From Bacteroidales bacterium (GTDB lineage: Bacteria > Bacteroidota > Bacteroidia > Bacteroidales > WCHB1-69): a DNA stretch of 46,179 bases. Positions 17,968 through 26,625 of the stretch are shown piece by piece (the first letter of the stretch is position 1; every line of letters begins with the position of its first letter). The position numbers and the translations under genes are program-made. The notes beneath the pieces are model-generated. The model was given only the letters and a program-made list of their open reading frames with translations. It was not told the DNA's origin and made no database searches. Where the stretch lies: contig JAFVNW010000098.1 of assembly GCA_017506175.1 (NCBI GenBank), positions 1-46,179 of the forward strand, read 5' to 3'.

Positions 17968-18828
17968 TTAATGTTGTTTATTTATGTTATGGAGATAACA
18001 TTCGATTGTGTTTTCCATCAGCATGGCGATGGTCATGGGGCCCACGCCGCCGGGGACGGGGGTGATGTGGCTGGCGACCTCCTTGACGTGTTCGAAATCG
18101 ACGCCTCCCCACACTTTCCCCTGCTCGTCGCGGTAGAGCCCGACATCAATGACAATGGCGCCTGGCTTGACCATATCAGCCGTTATTAAATGCTTTCGGC
18201 CAACTGCTACAAGGAGCACATCGGCCGAAAGGGTATGGTTTTTAAGGTTTTGCGTGAAGGTGTGTGTGATGGTCACCGTGGCGTTTTCTCGCAAGAGCAA
18301 GGCGGCTGTGGGTTTGCCTACTATGTTGCCCCTGCCAACCACTACTGCCCGTTTGCCCGCAAGGTCTAACTTGGCTTCTTGCAACAGCCGCATAATCCCC
18401 TTCGGCGTACAGGGCACGATGCACTTTTCGCCCTGCCAGAGCGACACCACATTCAGCGGGTGGAATCCGTCCACATCCTTCTCTTGCGCTATCGCCTCAA
18501 TGACAGTCTGCTCGCAGATATGCGTGGGTAGCGGAAGTTGAACTAAGATGGCATCCACTTCCGGATCCCCATTGAGCCTTTGTATAATATTTAGCAGTTC
18601 GGGTTCGGAAAGCGATTCGTCATATTCCATCAGACGACCTTCCAAACCGATGGATTCACATGCCTTGATTTTACTCCTTACGTAAATCTGACTGTCCGGA
18701 TTGTTGCCCACTAAAACGACTGCTAGGGTTGGACGTCTCCCGTTTTGAAAAAAAAGGGTTCGCACTTTGTCCCTCATGCTCTCTTTCAGCTGATAGGACA
18801 AAGCTCTGCCGTCTAAAATAACACTCAT
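17968..18828 (-). CDS. folD: Bifunctional methylenetetrahydrofolate dehydrogenase / methenyltetrahydrofolate cyclohydrolase
   Basis: 286 residues, typical FolD size. The catalytic [13 protein letters not shown] segment (Tyr and Lys), the DVDGFHPLN motif, the [15 protein letters not shown]-binding turn and the [13 protein letters not shown]-terminal signature are all present. It interconverts 5,10-methylene-, methenyl- and 10-formyl-THF in the cytoplasm. As the first gene of the purine operon it links one-carbon supply to PurN and PurH, which consume 10-formyl-THF. A good Bacteroidota-type promoter lies 36 bp upstream. Confidence 0.96.
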   Translation of the reverse strand: MSVILDGRALSYQLKESMRDKVRTLFFQNGRRPTLAVVLVGNNPDSQIYVRSKIKACESIGLEGRLMEYDESLSEPELLNIIQRLNGDPEVDAILVQLPLPTHICEQTVIEAIAQEKDVDGFHPLNVVSLWQGEKCIVPCTPKGIMRLLQEAKLDLAGKRAVVVGRGNIVGKPTAALLLRENATVTITHTFTQNLKNHTLSADVLLVAVGRKHLITADMVKPGAIVIDVGLYRDEQGKVWGGVDFEHVKEVASHITPVPGGVGPMTIAMLMENTIECYLHNINKQH

Positions 18829-18863
18829 GATTTGAGTATGTTTTGGTAGGGTTTTTGGAAGTG

Positions 18864-18893
18864 CAAAAGTACATTTATTTTTTCGTTTCGCAA
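18864..18893 (-). promoter_or_regulatory. Bacteroidota-type promoter of the purine operon
   Basis: On the minus strand a -7 box TACTTTTG (18864-18871) fits the TAnnTTTG consensus, and a -33 TTG (18891-18893) lies exactly 19 bp upstream, the expected spacing. The start of transcription would fall about 30 bp before the folD ATG, leaving a short leader with no room for a riboswitch. Confidence 0.75.
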
Positions 18894-19082
18894 CACGTGT
18901 TTTTCATTTATTTACTAACTTGAATTGATTCCAAAACTAATTGATTGATAATGTGTTATAGTAATTATTAACAAAATCATACAATTGCTTTCATAAAATG
19001 TTAAAACATCTCCCTCCTTTGCAACAGGCAAAAGCAGCACCATAAATGCTCAAAACGCTCGTCGCCATTTAACAATTGCCAA

Positions 19083-19116
19083 TTTGTTCGTATTTGGGAG
19101 AAATGATGTATTTTTG
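19083..19116 (+). promoter_or_regulatory. Bacteroidota-type promoter of the CDF transporter gene
   Basis: TATTTTTG at 19109-19116 matches TAnnTTTG, and TTTG at 19083-19086 lies 22 bp upstream, near the usual -33 spacing. The ATG follows 36 bp after the -7 box. Confidence 0.6.
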
Positions 19117-19152
19117 CAAGTCGAATTTTTTTTAAATTAAACCTCATCGCAC

Positions 19153-20289
19153 ATGTCAAACCAATCTTCAGAAAATCCTTCAGCTGCAAGGGAAAGAGTC
19201 ATTGTCAGGACGAGCATCATCGGCATATTGACGAATGTGGTGCTGGCTGGTTTCAAAGCGGCGGTCGGGCTGATTGCAAATTCCATCGCCGTGGTTTTGG
19301 ATGCGGTGAACAACCTCAGCGATGCGCTTTCGAGCGTCATCACTATTGTCGGGACAAAACTGGCGGGCAAAGCCCCCAACAAGAAGCACCCGTACGGATA
19401 CGGGCGCATCGAGTATATGAGCCAGCTGATTGTGGCGGGCATTGTGCTGTATGCAGGTATCACCGCACTGGTGGAATCCATCAAGAAAATCATTGAGCCG
19501 GAAACCGCCGACTACTCCGCAGTTACGCTGATTGTCATCTCCGCAGCCATCGTGGTGAAGTTGTTCTTGGGTCTTTATGTGAAGAAGACAGGCAAGCGTG
19601 TCAACTCGGGGGCATTGGTTGCCTCAGGTTCCGACGCACTCTTCGATGCGATTCTTTCAGCTTCCGTATTGCTCTCGGCCATCATCTTCCTCACCACCGG
19701 CGTGAGTCTGGAGGCCTACGTCGGTGTGATTATTGCGGGGTTCATCATCAAAGCGGGCATCGAAATGATTAGCGAAGCCGTAAGCGAACTGCTCGGAGCG
19801 CGAGTCAGCAGCGAAATCTCCACAACCATTAAGCGCAGCATCGCCGAAATCGAAGGCGTACACGGCGTTTACGACCTGTTGCTCAACAATTACGGTCCCG
19901 ACCAGCTCGTCGGCTCGGTGCATGTGGAAGTGGACGACATCATGACCGTCAGCCAGTTAGACACGCTCACGCGACAGATTCAGGGGAAGATTTACAAGGA
20001 AACAGGCGTCGTCATCACCACGGTTGGCGTATATGCCACCAACACCAGCGACGACAGGGTGCTCGCAGTCAAAACCGCCGTCACCAAAATCGTGATGGAA
20101 CACGAAAAAATCCTCCAAATGCATGGATTCTATATGGACACCACGCGAAAGACCATCTCCTTCGACATTATTCCCGACTTTTCCACCCCTGACCGGCATG
20201 CACTTCGCGATGAAATCCTGTGCGAAATCCAGAAGTCGTATCCTGACTATATTATTAACATCAACCTTGACTCCGACTTCAGCGACTGA
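19153..20289 (+). CDS. Cation diffusion facilitator (CDF) family metal transporter
   Basis: 378 residues with six predicted membrane helices followed by a ~90-residue cytoplasmic domain, the standard CDF layout. The helix 2 metal site appears as LDAVNNLSDAL (two Asp four-plus positions apart, with Asn), and helix 5 has SDALFDA. CDF proteins export divalent metals such as Zn, Fe, Mn or Co in exchange for protons; the specificity cannot be read here. It is a single-gene transcript with its own promoter, divergent from folD and convergent with the thioesterase gene. The C-terminal ~80 residues extend beyond the usual CDF cytoplasmic domain and look like a second small alpha/beta domain. Confidence 0.88.
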   Translation: MSNQSSENPSAARERVIVRTSIIGILTNVVLAGFKAAVGLIANSIAVVLDAVNNLSDALSSVITIVGTKLAGKAPNKKHPYGYGRIEYMSQLIVAGIVLYAGITALVESIKKIIEPETADYSAVTLIVISAAIVVKLFLGLYVKKTGKRVNSGALVASGSDALFDAILSASVLLSAIIFLTTGVSLEAYVGVIIAGFIIKAGIEMISEAVSELLGARVSSEISTTIKRSIAEIEGVHGVYDLLLNNYGPDQLVGSVHVEVDDIMTVSQLDTLTRQIQGKIYKETGVVITTVGVYATNTSDDRVLAVKTAVTKIVMEHEKILQMHGFYMDTTRKTISFDIIPDFSTPDRHALRDEILCEIQKSYPDYIININLDSDFSD

Positions 20290-20294
20290 TTTCG

Positions 20295-20329
20295 CCCTTC
20301 TATTCTATCTTCACTCTTCACTCGTCGCT
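20295..20329. repeat. Heptad-phased repeat at the convergent CDF/thioesterase ends
   Basis: CTTCACT occurs at 20309 and 20316, with related heptads before (20302) and after (20323); TTC falls at 20303, 20310 and 20317. The repeat fills the 28-bp spacer and encodes the last residues and stop codon of the thioesterase gene on the minus strand. Confidence 0.6.
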
Positions 20330-20773
20330 TGGGAGTTGACCTTGTAGCACCTTCTTGATTAGCGAATCGTACTCCGATGCGCTTCTTGTCAGTACGCAGA
20401 TGCGTCCGTCCTTCACAAAGCAGTGCTTAGAGGTAGCTGTGGCTGCGATGGTGTTGGTTGTGGTGTCGCGGATGGTGTAATCGAAGATGATCTGCACGCC
20501 CGTGTATTTTGCGATGGCGATGTCTATTTCGATGAGGTCGGAATAGGTGGTTGGGTGCTTGTACTCGATGTTGATGCCGACTACGGGTGACATAATGCCG
20601 TCATCCTCCATTTTGCGGAATGAGAGTCCGATGCTGTCAAGGAGGAATATGCGTGCCTCTTCCATCCATTTAATGTAATTGGAGTGATGGGTGATGCCCA
20701 TCTTGTCGGTTTCGTGGTAATGAACGGTGCGATGATAGGTGAACATGTCCAAGTTATTTGATTCCGCGCTCAT
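20318..20773 (-). CDS. Acyl-CoA thioesterase, YbgC/4-hydroxybenzoyl-CoA thioesterase-like (hotdog fold)
   Basis: 151 residues, matching single hotdog-domain thioesterases. The active-site segment HYHETDKMGITHHSNYIKWMEEAR corresponds to the Y-x-E/D-TDxMG-x3-H-x-NY signature of YbgC/FadM enzymes. Shown here in two parts it reads HYHETDKMG, then HHSNYIKWMEE. It probably hydrolyses short or medium acyl-CoA thioesters in the cytoplasm; the substrate is unknown. It starts inside mltG (20-bp overlap), so the two are translationally coupled. An alternative ATG nine codons later would remove the overlap and still leave the whole domain. The C-terminal residues and stop lie in a heptad repeat. Confidence 0.85.
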   Translation of the reverse strand: MSAESNNLDMFTYHRTVHYHETDKMGITHHSNYIKWMEEARIFLLDSIGLSFRKMEDDGIMSPVVGINIEYKHPTTYSDLIEIDIAIAKYTGVQIIFDYTIRDTTTNTIAATATSKHCFVKDGRICVLTRSASEYDSLIKKVLQGQLPSDE

Positions 20774-21773
20774 TCAATGCACGCTGGTATTTTCGCGCAT
20801 TCTTCTGATGCTCGGCGTAGGTTACGGCAAAATTGTGCGCGCCGGAGAAATCCTCTTTCGCACACATATATAGGTATTTATGATGTTCGTAATGCAAAAC
20901 GGCGTCAATGGAGGATGTTGCGGGAATTCGGATCGGCCCTGGAGGCAATCCTTTGTAAATGTACGTGTTATAAGGTGATGGGGAACGCAAATGTCCGGAA
21001 AGTATCCGCTTCAAGGTGAAGTCGCCAATCGCAAACTTGACGGTTGGGTCGGATTGTAACAGCATGTTCTTGTGCAAGCGGTTCATATACAGCCCCGCAA
21101 TGCGCGGTTTTTCGAAATCGCGGTAATTCTCCTCCTCCACTATCGACGCCAGCGTCATCACTTCCAGCGGCGATAGACCAATCTCATGGGCATCAGCCAA
21201 ACGCTTCTCAGACCATAACTTGTCATAATAGCTGTACATCTTATCGAAGAATTCCTCGGCTGAAATGTCATAATAAAGCTCGTATGTATCGGGACGGAAA
21301 GCCGAAATCGCTGTTTCAGGTGCAAGCCCGTATCGGGCAAGGAATCTTTTATCCTCCATTAAATCAGACAGTTCTGACCATTCGAACAGGAAATCGTACT
21401 TGGAAAGTTTACTGATAAGTTGGCTTTTGGTACGAACGCTTCCGAAGCTGAATTTCACAGGATAGTGTGAGCCGCGCCGTATCTTCCAAAGTATAAGCAG
21501 GTTGCAAGTTCTCTTGTCAAAGACGTATTTTCCTGGTTTGACTACCTTATGGTAAACCAATTTGCTGGCAAGCAGTAGGGTTGCCGAGCTTTTCAAGCCG
21601 TCGCTATCCTGCTCCATCTGGGAGAAAAAGGCAGCCGTCGGGGTATCTTCCGTCACTTTGATAGTGATTTTGTGGTTGGTGTTCGGCCAGAGGAAGATGG
21701 CTACTACCAAAGCTGCAAGTGCGATGGCAATCGCCCCGAAGATTGATGCAATCTGTTTTTTCCTGGCTTTCAT
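20754..21773 (-). CDS. mltG: Endolytic peptidoglycan transglycosylase MltG
   Basis: 339 residues: an N-terminal membrane anchor (about residues 9-29) followed by the periplasmic YceG/MltG domain. The catalytic Glu lies in LASIVEEEN, and LQSDPTV and GLPPGPIRIP are family signatures. MltG cleaves nascent glycan strands and so sets their length during wall synthesis. The gene lies downstream of asnS, separated by a terminator-like hairpin, and overlaps the thioesterase gene by 20 bp. Length is typical for the family. Confidence 0.95.
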   Translation of the reverse strand: MKARKKQIASIFGAIAIALAALVVAIFLWPNTNHKITIKVTEDTPTAAFFSQMEQDSDGLKSSATLLLASKLVYHKVVKPGKYVFDKRTCNLLILWKIRRGSHYPVKFSFGSVRTKSQLISKLSKYDFLFEWSELSDLMEDKRFLARYGLAPETAISAFRPDTYELYYDISAEEFFDKMYSYYDKLWSEKRLADAHEIGLSPLEVMTLASIVEEENYRDFEKPRIAGLYMNRLHKNMLLQSDPTVKFAIGDFTLKRILSGHLRSPSPYNTYIYKGLPPGPIRIPATSSIDAVLHYEHHKYLYMCAKEDFSGAHNFAVTYAEHQKNARKYQRALNERGIK

Positions 21774-21788
21774 AATTCCTTAGTCCGT

Positions 21789-21833
21789 AAAAAAGCAAGC
21801 AGTGAACCGATATTCTCCAATCCGCTCACTGCT
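21789..21833 (-). terminator. Intrinsic terminator after asnS
   Basis: On the minus strand an 8-bp stem AGCAGTGA/TCACTGCT (21826-21833 with 21798-21805) closes a 20-nt loop and is followed by a T6 tract (A6 at 21789-21794 on the + strand). It lies 23 bp after the asnS stop and before mltG, so it should separate the two transcripts at least partly. Confidence 0.6.
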
Positions 21834-21855
21834 CTTAGAAATCAGTTCGCTGGTA

Positions 21856-23253
21856 TTAGAACTCGGCGTTTTGTGGGGTGCGTGGGAACGGGATGACGTC
21901 GCGTATGTTGGTCATACCTGTCACAAAGAGGAGCAGTCGCTCGAAGCCGAGTCCGAAGCCGGAGTGCGGTGCGGAGCCGAACTTGCGGGTTTCGAGGTAC
22001 CACCAGACATCCTTTTCGGGAATGTGGAGTTCTTCTACGCGCTTGCGCAATTTCTCGTAGCTCTCCTCGCGCTCACTGCCACCGATGATTTCACCGATTT
22101 TCGGGAAGAGAACGTCCATGGCGCGAACCGTCTTGTTGTCATCGTTCATCTTCATATAGAAAGCCTTGATTTCCTTGGGATAATCCGTCAGGATGACCGG
22201 GCATTTGAAATGCTCCTCAACAAGATAGCGTTCGTGTTCCGACTGCAGGTCAATCCCCCAGGAAACGGGGAAATCAAATTTCTTCTTGGCTTTAAGCAGG
22301 ATGTCGATGGCTTCCGTATAGCCCAAGCGGATGAAATTGTTCTCCACGACGAACTTCATTCTCTCTATCAACTCCTTGTCAAACATGTCGTTGAGGAATT
22401 GCAGGTCGTCCATATTGTTTTCGAGCGCGTAGCGAACGAGGTACTTGATGAAGTCTTCGGCGAGATCCATATTGTCGGTGATGTCGTTGAAAGCGACTTC
22501 GGGTTCAATCATCCAAAACTCGGCGAGGTGGCGTGGGGTGTTGCTGTTTTCGGCGCGGAAAGTGGGCCCAAAAGTGTATATGCCGCCGAGAGCCAATGCG
22601 CCCAGCTCACCTTCCAGTTGGCCGGAGACGGTAAGGCTGACGGACTTGCCGAAGAAATCCTTGGTGTAATCGACTTTGCCCTCCGGCGTTTTCGGGATGT
22701 TGTTGAGATCCAACGTGGTGACGCTGAACATCTCGCCAGCACCTTCGGCATCGGATCCCGTGATGAGCGGAGTGTTCAGATAGAAGAATCCTCGGTCGTT
22801 GAAATACTTGTGGATGGCGAAAGCCATGGCGTGGCGCAGACGGAGCACGCATCCGAAGAAGTTTGTGCGCGGGCGCAGGTGGCCGATTTCGCGCAGGAAC
22901 TCCATGCTGTGTCCTTTTTTCTGCAACGGATAGGTCTCAGGATCGGCAGTACCATAGATCTCTATTTCAGCTGCCTGAATTTCAACTACTTGCCCTTTGC
23001 CTTGTGATTCCACCAAAGTTCCGGTCACATGCAGGCAAGCACCAGTGGTGATTTGCTTCATCATTTCGGGGTCGAATTTCTGCAAATCTGCAACAACCTG
23101 CAGGTTATGGACGATGGAACCGTCGTTCAAGGCGATGAAGGCGACGGCGTTGTTGCCTCTTTTCGTTCTCACCCATCCCTTTACACTGATGGTTGAGCCG
23201 ATTCCAATTTCATCATAATGCTTGATGGCATCAATAATTTTTGTACGCTTCAT
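21856..23253 (-). CDS. asnS: Asparagine-tRNA ligase
   Basis: 465 residues, a full-length class IIb synthetase. The N-terminal OB-fold anticodon-binding domain covers about 1-110 ([10 protein letters not shown]). Motif 2 is [21 protein letters not shown], which in short form carries FRAE and RHLAEF. Motif 3 is [12 protein letters not shown], and the ending [10 protein letters not shown] is typical of AsnRS rather than AspRS. It charges tRNA-Asn in the cytoplasm. Its leader (23254-23312) contains an octamer-phased A/T-rich repeat that closely resembles the pheS leader. tpiA lies upstream in the same direction. Confidence 0.97.
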   Translation of the reverse strand: MKRTKIIDAIKHYDEIGIGSTISVKGWVRTKRGNNAVAFIALNDGSIVHNLQVVADLQKFDPEMMKQITTGACLHVTGTLVESQGKGQVVEIQAAEIEIYGTADPETYPLQKKGHSMEFLREIGHLRPRTNFFGCVLRLRHAMAFAIHKYFNDRGFFYLNTPLITGSDAEGAGEMFSVTTLDLNNIPKTPEGKVDYTKDFFGKSVSLTVSGQLEGELGALALGGIYTFGPTFRAENSNTPRHLAEFWMIEPEVAFNDITDNMDLAEDFIKYLVRYALENNMDDLQFLNDMFDKELIERMKFVVENNFIRLGYTEAIDILLKAKKKFDFPVSWGIDLQSEHERYLVEEHFKCPVILTDYPKEIKAFYMKMNDDNKTVRAMDVLFPKIGEIIGGSEREESYEKLRKRVEELHIPEKDVWWYLETRKFGSAPHSGFGLGFERLLLFVTGMTNIRDVIPFPRTPQNAEF

Positions 23254-23295
23254 TTTATTGTTTAATCGTTGATTATTAATTCGTTGATTTGTTTG
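23254..23295. repeat. Octamer-phased repeat in the asnS leader
   Basis: On the + strand GTT recurs at 23260, 23268, 23283 and 23291, that is every 8 bp with one slip in the middle. The unit is close to GTTTAATC/GTTGATTT. The same units occur upstream of pheS at 26562-26593. No TAnnTTTG box is seen, so asnS may be read from tpiA. Confidence 0.55.
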
Positions 23296-23312
23296 AGGGA
23301 TGGAACCGAAAT

Positions 23313-24107
23313 TTAGTTTTCAGAAGTAGTGGTTTCAGCCGCTTCGATTATATCGACGAAGTCGCCGCACTTGAGGGAGGCGCCTCCAATCAGACCGCCA
23401 TCCACATCTGGCTGAGAGAAGAGTTCGACTGCGTTTTTGGGATTGCAACTGCCACCATATAATATATATGTATTGTAGGCGATTTCGGTGCCGTACTTTT
23501 TTTCAACTAAAGAGCGGATGAACTTGTGCATCTCTTCGGCCTGCTCCGGAGTGGCCGTCTCGCCAGTACCGATGGCCCAGATGGGTTCGTATGCGATGAC
23601 GGTATGCTCAAACTCGTTTTTAGAAAGATGAAAAAGGGTTTCCGTGAGTTGTTTTTCAACCACCTCAAAATGCTTTCCTGACTTGCGCTCTTCTAAAGTC
23701 TCGCCACAGCAAACAACTGGAATTACCTGATTTTCAGTAAGTCTGTCAATTTTTTCAGCCAAAACCTCATTAGACTCCTTGAAATACTTCCTTCTTTCAG
23801 AATGCCCCACGATGCAAAAGTCAACGCCCATGTCAGCCAACATTTTAGCGGAGACTTCGCCCGTATAGGCTCCATTGTTGAACTGGCTGCAATTCTGGGC
23901 TCCTGCGCTGTAGGCCTCGCCTTCGTCTGCAAGGTCGGTCACTAGTTCCAAGTACGGGAACGGGGGACAAATCGCCACTTCCGTCTGTAGGTTGAAGTCG
24001 GCCAGCGTCTCTTGTATGGAGGTCGCCAACTCCTCGGCCTCGTCAAATGAGAGGTTCATTTTCCAATTTCCAATAACTAATTTCGATTTCGCGGTATTTT
24101 TGCTCAT
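23313..24107 (-). CDS. tpiA: Triosephosphate isomerase
   Basis: 264 residues. The three catalytic positions are present: Lys in GNWKMN, His in VGHSERR, and Glu in [11 protein letters not shown]. The C-terminal phosphate-binding LIGGASLK is intact. It interconverts DHAP and glyceraldehyde 3-phosphate. It starts 2 bp after the mreD stop, so it is transcribed with the mreC-mreD pair, an odd metabolic passenger in a cell-shape operon. The C-terminal tail (ETTTSEN) is a few residues longer than usual. Confidence 0.97.
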   Translation of the reverse strand: MSKNTAKSKLVIGNWKMNLSFDEAEELATSIQETLADFNLQTEVAICPPFPYLELVTDLADEGEAYSAGAQNCSQFNNGAYTGEVSAKMLADMGVDFCIVGHSERRKYFKESNEVLAEKIDRLTENQVIPVVCCGETLEERKSGKHFEVVEKQLTETLFHLSKNEFEHTVIAYEPIWAIGTGETATPEQAEEMHKFIRSLVEKKYGTEIAYNTYILYGGSCNPKNAVELFSQPDVDGGLIGGASLKCGDFVDIIEAAETTTSEN

Positions 24108-24109
24108 AA

Positions 24110-24631
24110 TTAACTATTTTTTTTCGTTGGTATAAAAATATATTCGCTACAAAGAATTATCAAGCTGGTACACAATGTGTTGCTGACGATTGAGAGCAGT
24201 ACCAGGCCAAAACGCTGGAATGAGAACACCTCCAGCATGGTGATGAAGAACTGGTGTGCGAAAGTGAGGATCAAGGTGTAGAGCACCAACCATTTGAAGT
24301 CTTTTTTGCCAGGCTTCGGGACGTCCATTTCGCTCTTTTTCTTATTGACATTCAGCAGGTTCATTACGTACGGGCGCAGCAGAATCACAATCATGGAGGC
24401 GCTGGTGTTCACGCCCAGAATCGACATCTGGAAGATATCAACAATAAAGCCTGCGACAAATGCGATGGCATATTGTGCCGATTTGGGGAGTTCAAGCGGT
24501 AAAAGCAGCAGAGCCAACAGGTAGATGTTCGGGTTGAGGAATCCGAAAAGATGAATGTGATTGAACACTAAAATCTGTAGCGCCAACAACAAGGAGAAAA
24601 CCAGGATTTGTCGTATTGCCTTGTTATTCAT
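24110..24631 (-). CDS. mreD: Rod shape-determining protein MreD
   Basis: 173 residues with about five hydrophobic segments, the MreD layout. It lies directly after mreC (8-bp overlap), which is the main support, together with the family-like HLFGFLNPNIYLLALLLLP start and a FVAGFIVDIF motif. MreD is an inner-membrane partner of MreC in the elongasome. The sequence is poorly conserved in general, so context carries much of the assignment. mreB and the PBP2/RodA genes that often accompany mreCD are not present in the window. Confidence 0.88.
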   Translation of the reverse strand: MNNKAIRQILVFSLLLALQILVFNHIHLFGFLNPNIYLLALLLLPLELPKSAQYAIAFVAGFIVDIFQMSILGVNTSASMIVILLRPYVMNLLNVNKKKSEMDVPKPGKKDFKWLVLYTLILTFAHQFFITMLEVFSFQRFGLVLLSIVSNTLCTSLIILCSEYIFIPTKKNS

Positions 24632-25481
24632 CTTTCATCCGTGATTTAAGTTGTTCGAATTCATCGCGATAGACATTCCGTACCAGATAAACCGTGTTCA
24701 AATGGCTGAAGTCGGTCGAGAGTTTTACTTTCAGGACAAGGAAGCCGCTGGACGGGTCTTTCTCTGATGAAGAAACCACGCCAATGAGGACATTGTTCGG
24801 GAAAATATCGGAGTAGCCGCTGGTACAGATGCTGTCGCCGACATTCACCTCGGCATGCTCAGGTACATCCTCCAAATAGGCTGTTGCAGCATCCCCAAAA
24901 TGCCATGAGATAGTTCCAAGTTGGTTGGTTCTCAATACTTTGGCACTGATTTTCGTACTGGGGTTCAAGAGTGTGGTGACGGTTGAAAAATGTTTGGATA
25001 CATCCGTGACCACTCCTACAATCCCATTGGGTGAGAGTACCGCCATCTCGGTGGTGACGCCGTCGTCTAATCCCTTGTCAATCAGCAGATAGTTGTTTTT
25101 TTTATGAATTGTGTTATAGACGACATTTGCGGTGGAATAATCATAAAGGCGGGTGCGACGGGTGACCTTACGGAGCGTGTCCACATTGACTGCTTCGGCC
25201 GTGCGCAGGGAGTCATCTCCAATCAGGAAATTATCATCTTGATCCTGAAGAAGTTGTAGATTCTGCTTCGCCAACGCCTCATTTTCACTACTCAGGTTGA
25301 AATGGCGGACGATGTTGAAGCAGAGATGGTTAACCGGAGCAGTAATGGACTTGGTGATTCTTGCCAATGCATAATGAGGGTAATTCATTGAATATGAAAG
25401 CATAACCAAAGCGGCCACCTGTAGAACCACAAAGGTAATCACATGGAAATAGCGTTTCAGAAAATCAAACAATCGACCCAT
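24624..25481 (-). CDS. mreC: Cell shape-determining protein MreC
   Basis: 285 residues: one N-terminal membrane helix (about 11-30), a coiled-coil stretch near residues 60-85, then the periplasmic beta-rich MreC core with GLDDGVTTEMAVLSPNGIVGVV and DVPEHAEVNVGDSICTSG regions (quoted in parts: GIVGVV, GDSICTSG). MreC links the MreB cytoskeleton to the wall synthases. It overlaps mreD by 8 bp. pheS, not mreB, lies upstream, 39 bp away. Confidence 0.93.
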   Translation of the reverse strand: MGRLFDFLKRYFHVITFVVLQVAALVMLSYSMNYPHYALARITKSITAPVNHLCFNIVRHFNLSSENEALAKQNLQLLQDQDDNFLIGDDSLRTAEAVNVDTLRKVTRRTRLYDYSTANVVYNTIHKKNNYLLIDKGLDDGVTTEMAVLSPNGIVGVVTDVSKHFSTVTTLLNPSTKISAKVLRTNQLGTISWHFGDAATAYLEDVPEHAEVNVGDSICTSGYSDIFPNNVLIGVVSSSEKDPSSGFLVLKVKLSTDFSHLNTVYLVRNVYRDEFEQLKSRMKDE

Positions 25482-25520
25482 TTCTATTCATTAGGATTGG
25501 CGCAGATTTTGCGTCTAAAA

Positions 25521-26543
25521 TCAGATTTTGGCGGAGGAGAATTGTTGGAGGAAGCGGACGTCGTTTTCGAAATAGAGGCGGATGTCGTCGGTCTTGTATT
25601 TGAGCATGGTCATACGTTCGATGCCCAGTCCGAAGGCGAAGCCTGTGTATTTCTTGCTGTCGATGCCGCAGTTCTCGAGCACGTTGGGGTCCACCATGCC
25701 GCAGCCGAGGATTTCAACCCAGCCGGTGTGCTTGCAGAGGGCGCAGCCTTTGCCTCCGCAGATATTGCAGGAGACATCCATTTCAGCAGAGGGTTCCGTG
25801 AATGGGAAGTAGGACGGGCGCAGGCGGATGCGGGTGTTTTCGCCGAACATCTGTTTTGCGAAATACATCAAAGTCTGCTTCATGTCGGCGAAAGAGACGT
25901 TCTCATCGATGTAGAGGCCTTCCATCTGGTGGAAGATGCAGTGGGCGCGGGAGGTGATGGACTCGTTGCGGAACACGCGGCCCGGACAGATGACTCGAAT
26001 CGGGGGTTTTTGCTTCTCCATCGTGCGCACCTGCAGCGTGGAGGTGTGCGTACGCAGCGCGATGTCCGGCTTCTGGTCAATGAAGAAGGTGTCCTGCATG
26101 TCGCGGGCGGGATGCTCTTCGGCAAAATTCAGCGCCGTGAAGATGTGCCAGTCGTCCTCGATGTCGGGACCGGAAACTGTGGTGAAGCCGATTCTTTCAA
26201 AGATGCGGCAAACCTCGTCCATCATAATGGAGATGGGATGTCGGGAGCCGAGTTCCAAAGCGGTGGCCGGACGGGTCACGTCCACACTGCTGGATTGCGT
26301 CTGAACGGCAGATTCCAGCCGTTCCATCTGCTCGTCGAAATAGGCCTGGGCCCTTTTCTTCAGTTCGTTCACCTTTTGACCGAAGGATTTCCTTTCCTCC
26401 ACGGGCACATTCTTGATTTCGCTCAACAGGGTTTGAAGTTCACTCTTCTTGCTGAGGAAATGCAGACGATAACGCTCCAAATCCTCGGCTACGTTAATCT
26501 TAAAGTTCTCTAAATCATCACGGATTTTATCAATATTGGCCAT
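25521..26543 (-). CDS. pheS: Phenylalanine-tRNA ligase alpha subunit
   Basis: 340 residues, standard PheS length. The N-terminal coiled coil covers about 1-90. The class II catalytic core follows: RHPISIMMDEVCRIF (motif 1), HTST and FRNE (motif 2), and GLGIERMTMLKY (motif 3). It forms an alpha2-beta2 enzyme with PheT; pheT is not in the window, so the two subunits are encoded apart, as is common in Bacteroidota. The leader at 26554-26595 carries an octamer repeat related to that of asnS. Confidence 0.97.
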   Translation of the reverse strand: MANIDKIRDDLENFKINVAEDLERYRLHFLSKKSELQTLLSEIKNVPVEERKSFGQKVNELKKRAQAYFDEQMERLESAVQTQSSSVDVTRPATALELGSRHPISIMMDEVCRIFERIGFTTVSGPDIEDDWHIFTALNFAEEHPARDMQDTFFIDQKPDIALRTHTSTLQVRTMEKQKPPIRVICPGRVFRNESITSRAHCIFHQMEGLYIDENVSFADMKQTLMYFAKQMFGENTRIRLRPSYFPFTEPSAEMDVSCNICGGKGCALCKHTGWVEILGCGMVDPNVLENCGIDSKKYTGFAFGLGIERMTMLKYKTDDIRLYFENDVRFLQQFSSAKI

Positions 26544-26553
26544 CTTGACGTTT

Positions 26554-26625
26554 GTTTATGGGTTTAATTGTTGATTTGTTTAATCGTTAAGGGGTATGGT
26601 CGTTCGCTAATCGCGGATAGCTATT
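26554..26625. repeat. Short-period repeat in the pheS leader and PPIase 3' end
   Basis: GTT recurs every 8 bp at 26562, 26570, 26578 and 26586. Further right the period becomes 7: CGCTAAT at 26605, CGCGGAT at 26612 and AGCTATT at 26619, the last covering the stop codon of the cyclophilin gene. The 8-bp part closely resembles the asnS leader. Confidence 0.6.

Larger units (their letters stand above)
18829..19152. other. Divergent intergenic region between folD and the CDF transporter gene
   Basis: This is the only gene-free stretch over 300 bp (324 bp). It is AT-rich and holds outward-facing promoter elements near each end: 18864-18893 for the purine operon and 19083-19116 for the transporter. 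A further TAnnTTTG box on the minus strand (18932-18939) lacks a clear -33 partner. I see no tRNA, no credible small gene, and no purine riboswitch or other structured leader. Confidence 0.8.

Noticed and set aside
18829-18863. Possible purine riboswitch ahead of the purine operon
   Set aside because: The promoter lies so close to folD that the leader is only about 30 nt, too short for an aptamer.
19001-19189. Short 62-codon frame on the minus strand in the folD-CDF region
   Set aside because: It overlaps the CDF promoter and gene start, and its translation has no recognisable feature.
21802-23007. 401-codon open frame antisense to asnS
   Set aside because: It is a shadow of asnS; the translated sequence has no family features.
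25443-26513. 356-codon open frame antisense to pheS
   Set aside because: It is fully opposite pheS and shows no conserved motif.
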